A stretch of 64,000 nucleotides of DNA from Mytilus trossulus (Eukaryota; Mollusca; Bivalvia; Mytilida; Mytilidae). The notes under the pieces were generated by a model that made no database searches, was not told the origin of the DNA, and was given only the letters and a program-made list of their open reading frames with translations. Location: assembly GCF_036588685.1 (NCBI RefSeq), contig NC_086386.1, positions 6,852,117 through 6,916,116 on the forward strand, in the 5' to 3' direction. This document shows, in pieces, positions 1-13,135 of the stretch. Each line of letters opens with the position of its first letter. Positions within the stretch are counted from its first letter, which is position 1. Made by a program: the position numbers and the translations under genes.

Positions 1-60
1 TATAGTTACATCACGGAAAAGTGCACCTCCTACCCAATTGTAATACACTATTCGTACAAT

Positions 61-414
61 ATATAAAAAAGAAGATGTGGTATGATTGCCAATGAGACAA
101 CTATCCACAAAAGACCAAAATGACACGAACATTAACAATTATAGGTCACCGTACGGCCTTCAACAATGAGCAAAGCCTATACCGCATATAGTCAGCTATA
201 AAAGGCCCCGATAAGACAAATGTAAAACAATTCAAACGAGAAAACTAACGGCCTTATTTATGTAAAAAAATAAACGAAAAACAAATATGTAACACATAAA
301 CAAACGACAACCACTGAATTACAGGCTCCTGACTTGGGACAGGCACATACATAAATAATGTGGCGGTGTTAAACATGTTAGCGGGATCCCAACCCTCCCC
401 CTCACCTGGGACAG
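61..414 (-). repeat. Family A interspersed repeat
   Basis: Its minus-strand 3' end is CCACATCTTC with an AT-rich tail. The body contains the block around GTACGGTGACCTATAATTGT and the CCTGTCCCAAGTCAGGAG motif. The same order of blocks recurs at 6945-7385 and 47730-48183. No coding capacity was seen; class unknown. Confidence 0.8.
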
Positions 415-984
415 CCTATATTGTCCAAGGTTGTATTAAAAGGTTCAAAGTTTAAAAGGTTACACATTGACGGATCTGTTTTGGGTTTATTTTCTTGCGT
501 TTTGATTTTTTTTAAATGTTTTCCTAGGGGGAAAACATAGTATTAAACTTCGTACATTTCTTGACCAAATAGGGATAGTTTTTCATGTACATTTGTTTAC
601 CAGAAATGGCCACTCTTTTCAACTCCTCAGATTTATCTGGAATTTCTCTATCTTCCTCACAAATCTGGCAAAACATGTGGATTTATTTATTTCAAAGCAG
701 GAACATTTATGTTAAATATTGAATCAAAACAATTTGTAAAAATATAAGGAAAATAAGATTCATTAAAATATAATAGTAGTTGAAAATAACAAATATATAT
801 ATACATGTATATAAAACATAGATTGAAAGGTTATAACTAGGCAGGGTAGCATACCGGGGAGCCACATCAAGAGAGGTACCTGAAAAATGTGTACATCTTT
901 GAAGATTTTGATCGTAAATTATGTTTTACATATTTAGTTGAAAATTATCAAATGCAAAATATTTGACTTTTGCTACCCTTTGGC
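415..984. other. No recognised feature
   Basis: AT-rich sequence without a supported gene or repeat. Confidence 0.5.
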
Positions 985-1140
985 GAAAAAAAAGTAAAAT
1001 CACAAAAATACTGAACTCAGAGGAAAATCAATACGGAAAGTCCATAATCACATGGCAAAATCAAATAACAAAACGCATCAAAAACGAATAGACAAGAACT
1101 CAGTCTGTCATATTCCTGACTTGGTACAGGCATTTTCAAA
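985..1140 (-). repeat. Family D interspersed repeat
   Basis: On the minus strand it shares TGCCTGTACCAAGTCAGGAA, TTGATGCGTTTTG and GTGATTATGGACTTTCC with 30455-30642. Short open frames on both strands are incidental. Confidence 0.65.
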
Positions 1141-1383
1141 TTTCATTTTCGAAAGAGTTTTAATTTCTAGCATGAGGATATCTTTGCTTGATGTGTATTT
1201 CAATTTTGTCGAGTTTAAATGTAGAAAGCTAGATATCCTCTCATTTTTAATTATACATGTAGCTGGGAACTCTACTAATTGCTCTATTGTATGCATTTTA
1301 TTTTACAGCAAATAAATGATTTTTTGTACAGTTACGTAAAGCCTTAGCTGACCAACCCCATGCAATATATCGAGTATACCATT

Positions 1384-1475
1384 AACACACACTCTTCCAC
1401 TTTTCACACAATAAGTAATTATAGTGTTCAGTTTATAATTTTACTATATTTCCTGTTCGTATGAATACTATACAT
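1384..1475 (+). repeat. Long direct repeat, left copy (target-site duplication of the LINE)
   Basis: 92 bases that recur at 2318-2408 with three substitutions and one single-base indel. The two copies exactly bracket the truncated LINE. Confidence 0.85.
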
Positions 1476-2317
1476 ATTTATGTAACCTTGTGCCCCCTAA
1501 AATTCAAAGTACAACACAATATCCCTTGCGAAATGGACAAGATATCATTTTACAATTTTGCAGGCTGACACTGACTTCCCAATCCTTTATCCCATCCACA
1601 ATTATACTTTGGAATAATTTGAACATATCAGTTCGAAATGTAGACTCGTTATCAAAATTCAAAGTAGAATTAAAAAATTACGAAATGAGAAATGAGAATC
1701 AATCTATCTTAAAACATTATTTATATGGTCCAAGAAAATTGAACATAATATTAACCCAATTTAAATGTTCGGCATCGTTCTTAAATTGTGACTTGTTTAG
1801 AGCTAACATTATATCTGATCAAACACGTAAATGTGGTTTGGATATTGAGGACATGCACCATGTTTTCTTTGATTGTCCTTTCTATTTAAATGAAAGGGCT
1901 ATTCTGTTTAATGGTCTCAGCTGGCTTCCCGAAGGCTGCGATTTGGACTTAACACTACTGGTTTTTGGAAAAGAAACTCTTTCCTATGATCAAAATGTGC
2001 AAATTCTTAAACAAATATTCAATTTTATAAAGAGTTCAAAACGATTCCTCGTAGTATAGTATCAACATAGGTAAAACGCACATCATCATCATTATCATCA
2101 TCAACCTAATCTCTGTCGTTCTTTCCTCATTCCCTCTTCTTTTTTCAGTATAGATAAGTAATATTTATGTTGTTTATATTATATGATGCATGCTCAAGTT
2201 CAATTTGTATTGTTATATATACTGTCTTGTGGAGAAGACTTTATAAGTATGTTTTACTTGTGTCTGATCCTTTTTCGCTTTGAGCAAATAAAATATGTTT
2301 AAACTAAACTAAAACTA
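1476..2317 (+). mobile_element. 5'-truncated LINE (non-LTR retrotransposon) 3' end
   Basis: The open frame ending at TAG 2057-2059 encodes about 189 residues. They resemble the C-terminus of a LINE reverse transcriptase ORF: FIPSTIILWNNL, then a Cys/His motif in KCGLDIEDMHHVFFDCPFY, then KQIFNFIKSSKRF. The catalytic RT core is absent, so this is a truncated copy. A 3' UTR follows with a CAT/CATT-rich tract (2082-2107), ending in an A-rich tail of repeated AAACT. Near-identical direct repeats of about 91 bp bound it (1384-1475 and 2318-2408). Confidence 0.85.
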
Positions 2318-2408
2318 AACACACACTCGTCCACTTTTCACACAATAAGTAATTATACTGTTCAGTTTATAATTTTACTGTATTTCCTGTTCGTATGATA
2401 CTATACAT
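2318..2408 (+). repeat. Long direct repeat, right copy (target-site duplication of the LINE)
   Basis: 91 bases matching 1384-1475. It starts directly after the AAACT tail of the LINE, as expected for target-primed insertion. Confidence 0.85.
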
Positions 2409-2839
2409 TCCTTTATTATGAAATATATCTAAAAGAAATATTTCCCGTAATACTTAAAATGCACTTTATTTGAATTGTTGATAAAGATTGTCAGAATAAT
2501 GCTGCTTGCTTTGAGATAAGGGGTCAATAGTTTCCCCGTTTCCATTCTCAATTTTATATTCAGGTCGAGAATAAATAAAAAAAATAATTAAGGAAGTATG
2601 TTTTGAAAATAGGGTAGATAATAAATAAGGAAGGCGGAAATTTTTAAGGTTATACTTAACAAATTACTTTAAAGCAGAGATTGTGACTTGGATCTGGTAA
2701 CTTACAATCTTAGTGAGTAACGGCAATAAGGTATTCAATAGTGAGGAGAATGAGGCCCATTTTAAACAAGATTAACAGATTAAAGATTCCCATTCTGACT
2801 GGACGTGGCCACGTATCTATACATCCCAAACAATAAACA

Positions 2840-3003
2840 GACATTGTCTTATCGGGGCCTTTTATAGCTGACTCTATGCGGTATGGGCTTTGCTCATTGT
2901 TGAAGGCCGTACGGTCACCTATAATTGTTAATGTTTGTGTCATTTTGGTCTTTTGTGGATAGTTGTCTCATTGGCAATCATACCATATCTTCTTTTTTAT
3001 ATA
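2840..3003 (+). repeat. Family A interspersed repeat, 5'-truncated
   Basis: Runs from the block encoding the complement of GGCCCCGATAAGACAATG to the shared 3' tail (GTTGTCTCATTGGCAATCAT) and an AT tract. The opposite-strand reading frame across it is incidental. Confidence 0.75.
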
Positions 3004-4009
3004 TACACAGTATCATTTCTTTACTGACTGTGGAATGGTAAATAGTTCAGTCTCTCCGGTAACTAATTAGAACAGAGAGAACGTTTCAAAGTTTTGTTTT
3101 TTTCTTTGAAGAAAATTTGAAAAAATTCAATTTTGTGTTTTAGATGTACATGTAGAACACACATAATTCGCACTAAAACGGATGTAACGTATTTCAGGCA
3201 CAGCCAATTTGAAAGATAATAATTTAGATAGTATATAAATAATAATAACAGACAAATGCCAATAATTTTATTAATACTAATATAATTCCTGCAATTGTCG
3301 TACATTGAACATACAAATTGTATATATTTTGGAGGTTTTATTAGGTTATAAATATATACTTGGCTTTATTACGTATTCTAATTACTGGCTACTTAGAAAT
3401 GTAGGTCTTACTGCTGATTTTATCAATACATGCTATTTCTGCCTAACTTGCATGTCTGGTACAATTCTGCTCATTCATTATTAATATGAATTTACGTCGC
3501 CTACATATTTATAAAGTAATTATCTCTAATTAGTAGGAGTAAAGTTTATGTAAAGAATCAACAAGATCAAATAACTTTAAAACAAACATAACCTTAATTA
3601 TAACAAACGCTTTTCCATCATATATCTACCCTAATTTGTCTTTTATATTTGCATATGGAACCTAAAAATGACTCAAAATAAACACCATTAGACATTAATA
3701 GTAAATACATCGATGATATGATTAAACCGAAGACCTGCACATTGGAACCCACTTATTAAGTCTGTCTGTATTGTCTGTGATTATTTGTAACAGTTAGTGT
3801 TCAAAAGAGGAATTGAAACAAAACACTGTTTTCCCTAACATTTTTTTTATCTATATCTGTATGATGACCAAAATAAATGTTAAATGTTGAATATTAATCA
3901 AATCCAAGCTCACTCAGTCTTAAATCTTTTCATTTCTAATAGCCACTTGCGACTTTGTCGACTAGATCACGCTCCCGCTTGGGAAATGGTCTTAATTTCT
4001 TCAGTGCTG
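3004..4009. other. No recognised feature
   Basis: AT-rich, with short chance open frames only. Confidence 0.5.
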
Positions 4010-4024
4010 TTTCTTGTGATCTTA

Positions 4025-4364
4025 GTTTTTAGTTTAGTTTAAACATATTTATTTATAAGGAATTGGGAAACAAGTTTTTCAACCTTCATTAACCCCATTC
4101 CACTTTTGCGAGTGCAAGTGCTGCCTTGTAGCGGCATTACATTGCTCTTTTTTCAAAATCTTCAAGGGTGTCTTTAACGTGCAAGAGATATTGTTCCCTC
4201 TTAACACGGGTCAGCCATTTATTGTCCCCTCCAGACGGACTATAATCGTTTCCTCAAAACCATACTCGAAAATGTTGTCAAGGGTGAGCCAAAAATTCAG
4301 TCTCGGGAATCGAACCAGGAACTTTTGTGATAGTAGTCCGATGCACTAACCACTACACCACGGC
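4025..4364 (-). mobile_element. tRNA-derived SINE with a LINE-matched 3' tail
   Basis: Read on the minus strand, the 5' end is tRNA-like. It has an A-box-like TGGTGTAGTGG (4350-4360) and a canonical B box GGTTCGATTCC (4306-4316), the internal RNA polymerase III promoter layout. A tRNA-unrelated body of about 230 bp follows. The 3' end carries ATGTTTAAACTAAACTAAAA, nearly the same as the 3' end of the LINE at 1476-2317. A perfect 15-bp duplication, TTTCTTGTGATCTTA, flanks it at 4010-4024 and 4365-4379. Length (about 340 bp), promoter, tail and duplication together make this a full-length SINE. Confidence 0.93.
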
Positions 4365-4951
4365 TTTCTTGTGATCTTAATTTTTGATGTTCGATGATCA
4401 TTGTTGCTTTTCGGAAGTATTAATTTACTTTTAATGTTAAACAGTGTTTACAACCACTTGGAGTATGCCCCTGGTCGGTGTTACTAGTAGTGTTGGACGT
4501 GTTATACACGGATGTACATTATCACGTGACCTGCCCAGTAGTCAGCACTGTAATGTTGAAAAGAAATATCGTTGGTAGGTTCATTTTCTGTATATTTCTG
4601 TAAATTTACCGAAAGAGTCTAAAATTATTCAAAACACCAAGGTTTTCTACATTCCGAAGAATATATTGTATTTATGTCGTGTTTGGAACTTCTTTTTTGG
4701 ATGTTTTTTTTTTATTGCGCATTTGGTTAGTCTTTCTAACTGTTTTGAATCAAGCGCCACCTAGACGAAAATTGGTCTAGATTACTTTAGAAAATGTCTG
4801 GTAGCTTTGTGTTATTTTATTTTCATTTACATGAGCGATGGTTTACGGATTTGGTTTTGTCTTAGGATAAGATAAAATTGGATTACCAATCTGCTACTGT
4901 GTGATGCCTTATCACTTAATAAAACTTATCTTCGTATTTTTTTAAAATAAT

Positions 4952-5175
4952 ACGACGGGTGTCACATATGGAACAGGATCTTCTTACCCTGCCGGAACAC
5001 CTGATATGAGTGATATCACCCCAGTGTTTGGTTGGGTTGGTGTTGTTCAGTCCTTAATTTTCTATGTCGGGCTATGTGTGATGTTGTTTGTCTGATAGTG
5101 ATTTATTTTTATTTTTTAGCCATGACTTTTTTTGACGTTGAGGTTAAATGTCCTTTGAGGATGAATCTCTCTTTG
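4952..5175 (+). repeat. Family C interspersed repeat
   Basis: Begins near GACGGGTGTCACATATGG and continues through GTTGTTCAGTCC and TTTGTCTGATAGTG. It recurs at 28352, 31783, 47224 and, reversed, 58090. The open frame running to 5504 starts in this repeat and is not a recognisable protein. Confidence 0.65.
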
Positions 5176-6944
5176 AAGTTGAATCTTCCTCTTACTGGGT
5201 TGAATCTCTCTTTGAGGTTGAATGTTCTATTGATATTTTTCGTCTTCCTTCTATTTTGTTAGATACAGAATATTATAAATGCGCAGATGTTGCGTCTAGT
5301 ATTATTACAATGCACCTGGTTGGGAGAGTACTTGGCTATCTCTCTGTAAGGGAACCATTGGGACCTTTCTTTGGTGCTTATATTGGTGACCTATTGTCTG
5401 ACAAACTTTCTGTATATTTTTTCAACATGCAATTGTTTACCAATGGAATTCTAAAATTCCCAACCTCGCCTCCCTTTCAGCGGTTAAGTCGCTTTTATTT
5501 GTAGCGCCTTCTGTTTAACTTGTTATCGTTCTTAATATGTACGAAGTATTTGTAATTTGACGTTAAACAAACAGTAATCAATCAGAATCGTGATAATTTA
5601 GATTAGCTAAATAATTCTTCAAGGTCGTTAAGGATTCCAAATTGCCCAGTAAATCATATTAGTTTCAATGTACAAATACGATGTGCAAGGTATGTTCATG
5701 TAAGTTTATTGAATCTATTCAAGTACGGTAGTATCTTGTATTTAAATTCACCTCGTTATTTGAGTCCGATTATCAAATTACATGTATATCTTTCGTGAAA
5801 ACGGGATAACTTGGTATAACAATACGAATGGCCATCCCTGGACCTTATGTGATAATATGTACGTAGCCTAGTGTCGTCAAAACGAGTACGTTAAATCCAT
5901 GACTTTGTAGAGAAAGAGAAACGCCGATACAGTATGAAAGGGAGTTAACTCTTGGAGTGACGATACGCGTTCGAATTTTATTGTCATTCGTCTTTTTAAT
6001 TTGGATCAGATGTCAGTCTGACAGAACACAAACAAAAGTTTTACAGCGTATTTTAGTTACAAGCAAAGTAAATGTCAATATGTGTCAATGATCTTTATAA
6101 ATTCATATCGAAAGTACAGCTAGCGCATCAATCTAGTTTTAATTCTTATAATCCTTTGTATTGAAAAATCAATACTTTAAAAAAAAAACACGGAACATTT
6201 TATTTCATTTATTTATGTCAAATATGAGAGCACGCGGTAATAATGCTTAGCTGCCATCATTAACGATAATACAGCTCTATAAATACAACTACAAAATAGA
6301 ATGTTCTTTTTATGAACGCCTAATCGTGTCCATTGAAAAAAACGCCCCAATAGCGTCCAAATTACTAAGCGCATCCGTATGAGACCATTCGTCTCCCCGT
6401 CATGTGAACGCTCATAGGGCTAGATATACCCAAACGTTTCCATCGTTATTAAATAGCAATTCGTACTTTTTTGTTAATACAAATCCAATCGATATCCCTA
6501 TAGGAGTCTAAGTTGTGCTTTGTTGTTGTTAAATTGAACAGTACATTTCAAAAAGTCCAGACCCTGCTTCTGGACTAAGTAAACTTTGCGATACCCTTCA
6601 TACATTTACGAGACAGTTCGTCATCACTTAAGCATATTAGTAAACAGGAATACACTTACAATTCTATACATTAAATGGTACAAGACTAATTAATTGCAAA
6701 TGAAAGTGTTTTCCACTGGACACAAATCAATTGTCAAAATTTAATTTCAGTGTTGGAATTAATTAACAATTATGCTTAATATCAACAACCGGCATTAGAT
6801 CACATGAAACTGTATCGGATGTCCTTAAATTACTATTGCAACATGCAACTGTTGTGGTATCTGATGGGGACGGTTGCAATACTGTATTACATAATTTCTG
6901 TCACTATAAAACCAACGACATAAAATGAAAAGTATATTTATGAA
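5176..6944. other. No recognised gene
   Basis: 5110-5235 has a short imperfect repetition of GAATCTCTCTTTGA(A/G)GTTGAA. The rest shows nothing I can support. Confidence 0.45.
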
Positions 6945-7385
6945 TATAAAAAACAAGATGTGGTATGATTGCCAATGAGACAACTATCCACAAAATACCA
7001 AAATGACACAGAAATTAACAATTATAGGTCACCGTACGGCCTTCAACAATGAGCAAAGCCCATACCGCATAGTCAGCTATAAAAGGCCCCGATAACACAA
7101 TGTAAAACAATTCAAACGAGAAAAAGAACGGCCTTATTTATGTAAAAAAAATGAACGAAAAACAAATATGTAACACATAAACAAACGACAACCACTGAAT
7201 TACAGGCTTCTGACTTGGGACAGGCACATACATGAATAATGTGGCGGGGTTAAACATGTTAGCGGGATCCCAACTCTCCCCTTACCTGGGACAGTGGTAC
7301 ATGTATAACAGTACAACATAAAAACGAACTATAAAAATCAGTTGAAAAAGGCTTAACTCATCAGATAGATGAATACATATACTCT
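6945..7385 (-). repeat. Family A interspersed repeat, long copy
   Basis: Near-colinear with 61-414. It extends further, to the block that includes CAGTTGAAAAAGGCTTAACT, which the long copy at 47730-48183 also carries. A separate plus-strand tail of the same family follows at 7440-7490. Confidence 0.8.
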
Positions 7386-7491
7386 TACACTTTGACGTAC
7401 ATTTTTTTGTACTTTGACCTATTATTGGGTGTTTTTCACATTGTGACTTGGATGAATATTGCCTCACTGGCACTCATACCACATCTTCTTA

Positions 7492-9508
7492 TTTCTACTA
7501 ATATAAATATTGTATAAAACTATATACAAATACCATGAATACAGAAAAACGACGTATCTTTGCTAACAACATAATTATATGTATAAGAGTTCATATGAAA
7601 ATCAAAGTACGTAAATAAATCATTAAATCGCATCAGTTTCAAGCGTTTTGATCGAACGATTTCTTGATTTAAATAGTTGTTTTTTTTCTTTTTTTGTAAT
7701 TTATGTTAGTAATAAGGAAGAAATTAGAGCAATCATAATGCTTTCAAATCTTTAAATATAGTTATTTAATGAACCTTTCAATATTAATGCGATATACATT
7801 TACAGGTATTATTTAAATATAAAAAAATACCGTAAATGTATATATTTAAAACTTTTATGTAAAATAAACTGTCCCATCTGTATGCATACTGTTGTAAATG
7901 TATCAGTCGACTCGAGCATATATTTTTTTGCCGCAGTCGAGTAGTATACATTGACATTTTATAGAAAAGAATTTTAGAAGAATATTTTATAATTATACAA
8001 CTATTTTATAAACATAATTCTTATTTAAGTGATATGCATGGTATATATTTTATTTACTGAGAATATATTTCAATGTCACGGTATAATTTGTTATTACACA
8101 GTACGTGTTTTCTCATTCCATTTTATGTTCACTTTAGTTTGTTATTGTGAACCTCAGTTTATTACTGAGGAAGCTCGCAAATATACCGTTGATTTTGTGT
8201 ATCAACGTTTAGGGTATACGTCAATGAGACAGTGCCTAACAATGGCAAAATTATATAGTGTACTTCAAATTTTATGACCACCTGATTGGTCTATAAGCAA
8301 AAAATAACCTACAAAGTTTTTTTAAAATATAAATATACTTTGTTTAAAAATAAATATCATATGTTAAAATTGGTGTTTTAAACGGACTATTTCATTTGTT
8401 TTTTCAATTATTGATGTTTTACTGAAAAAAAATATGATTTATTAAAACTGCAAAATAAGGGGAAGCAATCCATTCTTAACAAATATAATAAAGAGTGGTA
8501 GTTTTTTCCATGGACATTCTTGATCAAAAATCTTGATCTTGGGGTAAAAAAAAATGTATCAGCAATATTATAGGAATAATAAAATGTCATCTCATCTAAT
8601 GAGAAACCTCTGAAGATATTCATAATGCAATGATGTGGATTAATTCTGCACTTTAAAATGTGGTTAGTTAAGACACTAGCTGCTAACTGAGCTGCTAACA
8701 CGATATCGGTTAATTGAGTGCATTTAGGGTCTTATCATTTTGTATCTGTGCCGATAGCGCGAAGAGGGGGCTGGTCAATATGCAGGGGGTCAATTTTTTT
8801 ATGCATGTGGAAAAGGGGTGTTCAATTATTTTACAATTTCAAAGTGGGGGATCAATATGTTTTGCAAATGAAAATGAGTAGCAGTTTAAATACTTCAAGA
8901 GACAAAATGTCAACAAGAACATTTTTGTTATAATCAGCTTAAAAGTTTGAGAGAAATTAAGTATTAATTAAAAGGATCATACTATGTGTTGGGCTTGGGG
9001 AAAAAAAGGGGGGGGGGTCTACTAACGTTGAAAGTAATTTTTGCCTTTAAAATTATATTAATGTTTTAATATCCTTCGTTGCTTTACTGGAAGGTTTTCT
9101 TAGCACATGTAAATATTGCATATTTTTTGCCATTTTTAAACATAAAACACCTAAATTTAAAACAATGTCCCATGCCTGTACCAATGATGTCCTGGGCAGC
9201 TTTTCAAGTGTAGTCTTTAATGGTGTATTTCTTGTTGAAAAACATTGACAAGCAAAATTGTAATCTTCTAACTGAGTCCCTTTTGGTTGTTTTGTGATCT
9301 TAAAGTTTTTGGAAGTCTCTCTTTAAAACGTTTTCAAATGGGTTTGTAATGAGAGTGTCACTCGTGCGTTTTGAGATTGGCATACATGTATGAGATTGAT
9401 CATGACACACACCGTATGGTCGCATGCATGATGATATTTTAACCTTTTTTGTTTTGTTTTATTGAGATTTTTTTTTAATCCGACATAAACATACACACAT
9501 ATCTATAC
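7492..9508. other. No recognised gene
   Basis: Contains the hairpin at 7797-7842 and G-rich tracts near 8765-8850 and 9002-9018. The frame at 8029-8277 has no recognisable domain. Confidence 0.45.
7797..7842. repeat. Imperfect hairpin
   Basis: TACATTTACAGGTATT pairs with AATACCGTAAATGTA across a short AT-rich loop, with one bulged base. No function was identified. Confidence 0.5.
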
Positions 9509-9695
9509 AGGCTAGAGGTGTAGGGGAGGGTTGAGATTTCACATGTTTAACCCCGCCGATTTATTGCGCCTGTCCCAAGTCAGGAGCCCAGCTCTGACCT
9601 TTGTTAGTCTTGAATGATTTTGAACTTTAGTTTCTTGTGTATAATTCGGAGTTTAGTCCATTATCACTGAACTGTTAACAAGTTTGTTTAGGTCC
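9509..9695 (+). repeat. Family B interspersed repeat, partial
   Basis: Contains GGTGTAGGGGAGGGTTGAGA, TGTTTAACCCCGCC and CCTGTCCCAAGTCAGGAG in the order of the fuller copy at 15046-15384. Confidence 0.7.
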
Positions 9696-12600
9696 CATCT
9701 CTGTTTTGATTCAAATTTATCCTTTTTAAACTATAAATATTAATGTTTACTATATTTAACATCTTCTAACTGTACATGTACAAAATGATAATTGTAAACA
9801 TGTTGAAATAAATACCTCAAGAAGTCAATATTTACTATATTGTTTGATGTATTTATTATTCTTTAAAGTTTTTATTGACAACATAAAAATAAAGTGTTTG
9901 CTTTAAATTAATATTTACATTTTTGTGGTTTGTTAAATGAATTCCATAGTTTACGAGATTTATATTTGATTTTTAATTTTCCCCAACCGGAAAAGTAGCA
10001 GACCTATATTTTGAACTCTGTCGATCTGCACAGATTAATATTTTTTTCTGTCAGACCCAAAAACCTTTCAGCTTTTGAACAGCAGTACCGGTATACTACT
10101 GTTGCCTTTGTTTAGGGTCGGAACCCATCTCAAACTTTCAGTCTTCACAAGAACATCCTTTTTATCGTGGGACTAAGGATCTGTTTGGAAAGTAACTTTA
10201 CAAATCCTTGGTGGGACTAATATTGAAAAGGAAATAATATTGTCATGTTGACATATTATTTTATTTAATCAACACTTTACCTTAAAATGGACACTTCCGG
10301 CACAAATGGGCGATCTTGATTAAGCATTGTTAGAACAAGATGTCTTAAGTAAATAAATGGCTTTAGAGCTGACAGATATCTTAAACCTACATACTGATTA
10401 TGAAACTATGTTACACAAATGATTAACATTGGTATTTATATCACTTGCTCCACACCTGCTTTTGGTCCAAGTAAAACACTATTCTCCGTTCTTAAAATAC
10501 ATATAAGTTATTCTTTTCCGAACATAATTGTCCTTTGCACATAAAGTATGTTCATTTAAATCTAGCAAAATCTGTATAATTATGCCTTTTGCAGTTGGTA
10601 AGGATTTGAAGTTATTACACAATGATTTATGTACTTTCAAATTATACTCTGAGACACTAATTGGAAGAAAAGCAAGGAAACTGAATAACATGCCACAGAG
10701 GTTTTTGGTATAGTTTCATGATAAATCGTCTTTTGATTTCCGTTCGTTTAATAAATCTTTAGATTGCATGTAAGTTAAGATTTGTAACAGACTGGAATTA
10801 ATAGTTACTGGAGGTAATTACAGTGTAACGTAATCCCCGGAGATTACAATGGAATCTCCCTGCTGAAGATAATCAAAACTTATTAAATTAAATCGGGGTA
10901 CAAAGTATAATATATTTGTTTGTGTTTATACAAGGACTAGCTGACATTTTTTTTTCATATTCGAAGTGCATAGTTTTTATACATGTACAAGTGTCGTTTT
11001 TCTTTACACAAACGTAACTTTTGAAAACAGGCTACACATTATCATACAGTACTTGAGGAATAATTGTGGAAGAATTTGAATATAAAATGGCATCATTCTT
11101 ATACAGTTACGTATATACTGTGCAGGGTATCTTAATATTATAAACTCGCATCATATGTATTGTTGTCACACTTGTGGATAGTTGCCACCTTGGCAACCAT
11201 TTCACATCTCCTTATTTATAAATTAAAATCAAACTTTCAAATGTAAGACAAACAAAGAAGGCATGTACCATGTGATCATTCAAAGACAGTTACAGTCACA
11301 GAAAGGTATGCAACACTATGACCAAAAGGAATAAATTAAAAGACTAAAAATGCCTCCTTGGTAGATGCAAGTAAACATCCTTTTATAAGTCGTATCCATG
11401 GTTATTTTACAAATGTTTTTGAAATAATTTTTAACTGTGGCTAAAGGTGTCAGACCACCAATTCACTCCCTCAAATTAAGCAAAAGCATTTGCAGAAATG
11501 AAACTTTCAGTGAAAGAGAATTTCATGAAGGTAATTTTGAGCTAAAATTTACTTGTCTATTAGATTGCATTAAAAATTGAAGATATATGCGCTCCATAAT
11601 AGTATATTTATGATTTTCAAAAAAACAGGGGTTATTTCAGAAGGTTTTTTTATGTTATGACGGTCAGTTCTTTCTTATAAGACTTTAAAGGTAGGTTGAA
11701 AATTGACGTGTAAACAGGTGATACGTGTACAATTTATGATACATCTGTTTTGTATGAGGTCAAACTTAAGGTATGTTCAGAAAGCTGTGAAAAATATAGC
11801 TTATTAGATAAAGGGATTCTGAATTGGTGATCTGATACATAAAGTAACAACAGGTTGTTGTCTTGAAAGTTACACGAAATCCTTATCGGTTTTTATCGCA
11901 TGCCTTAAAATTGGTCCTCGTATTGGACACGTGATCATTATTTCGTACATGGATTTTGCTGTGGAAGGATCTAATACCAACAAAACAGAGAAGCATCACA
12001 CGAGGTCAATAGTTAACTTGGTACATGTCTTTTCAAAGAGTTAACCACACACACTACCGGGATTACAGTTTGAAAGAATAATGGGTCTATGTTAGCTGAG
12101 CTATTTTTGGCACCATTTACATATTCCATCTAAGTAATATCAAGAAATCTAAATTATGTACTGAAGAATAAAATAGCAATCGATTGAGACACACATATTA
12201 AAAAAAGTAATTTTACAATCGAATGAAGCATAAATCTTACTTTCACGTTGTTCTTTTTGTGTAACTTACTTATTTTATAATGGAAAAGCCTGACTGATGT
12301 TAGAGCGTTTGATAAATTGTATAATAATCAGTATTTTCCATATGTCGGAACCTTGTACGATAGTCTACAAAGAACTGATCCCACGGGATTATGTATTAAC
12401 GATTCTTGCATCTATGTACGGAAGTCAGCTTTATTGTTTCTGACTTAAAAAGGTTAAATCTTTAAAATATATCAACTTATTAATCTATTGGGTCTTTTTT
12501 GTAAGCTGACATTTATCAATTAACAATTAAATAAGTCTACAAGATAAAGGGTCTACAGGGGGAAAGAACGCTTGTACTGTAGTAAAAAAAACCGATACGT

Positions 12601-12924
12601 AACCAATAAACGAAACGATAAACAGCGCAAGCGCGGGTTTACAACGGATACTATGAACAGATTTTTGCTGTGGATCTTTTGCTGTATTTCTGACTCTTAA
12701 CTTTATAGTGTATGAAATAAATTTTTATGAAATGCATAGTTTTTTCTTTATACCTTAAGAATTTTCAAGTTGATGAAGCTAAATGACAAGGCAGACTCAT
12801 AGTAAAAACTGGAGAAGCCATAGTTGTTACAGAAAAGTGAAATCTACATTTCCAACTGATTGACCATACCCATCTACAACCAACTTCTCCCGTCAGAGTT
12901 GTACCATGAAAAATATGTGGTACG
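9696..12924. other. No recognised gene
   Basis: A family E end (10065-10120), a family A tail (11166-11213) and a small imperfect palindrome around GGAGATTACAATGGAATCTCC at 10838 are the only structures seen. Confidence 0.45.
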
Positions 12925-13135
12925 CTGACTATGCGGTATGGGCTTTGCTCATTGTTGAAGGTCGTACGGTGACCTATAGTTGTTAATGTTTGTGTCATTT
13001 CGGTCTTTTGTGGATAGTTGTGTCATTGGCAATCATACCACATCTTCTTTTTTATATGTATACCTAATGGTTTACTTGTATAAATTGTTATTTGGATGGA
13101 CAGTTGTCTCATTGGCACTCTAACCACATCTTCCT
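12925..13135 (+). repeat. Family A repeat plus a second family A tail
   Basis: 12925-13055 is a truncated family A copy ending CATACCACATCTTC. 13079-13135 holds a second, diverged 3' tail (GTTGTCTCATTGGCACTC). Confidence 0.7.

Noticed and set aside
4305-4364. A functional tRNA gene at the A/B boxes
   Set aside because: The head is tRNA-like, but it continues into a SINE body with a tail and target duplication, and no complete cloverleaf was seen.
5148-5504. 118-codon plus-strand open frame
   Set aside because: Starts in a family C repeat, has a short internal repetition and matches no family that I know.
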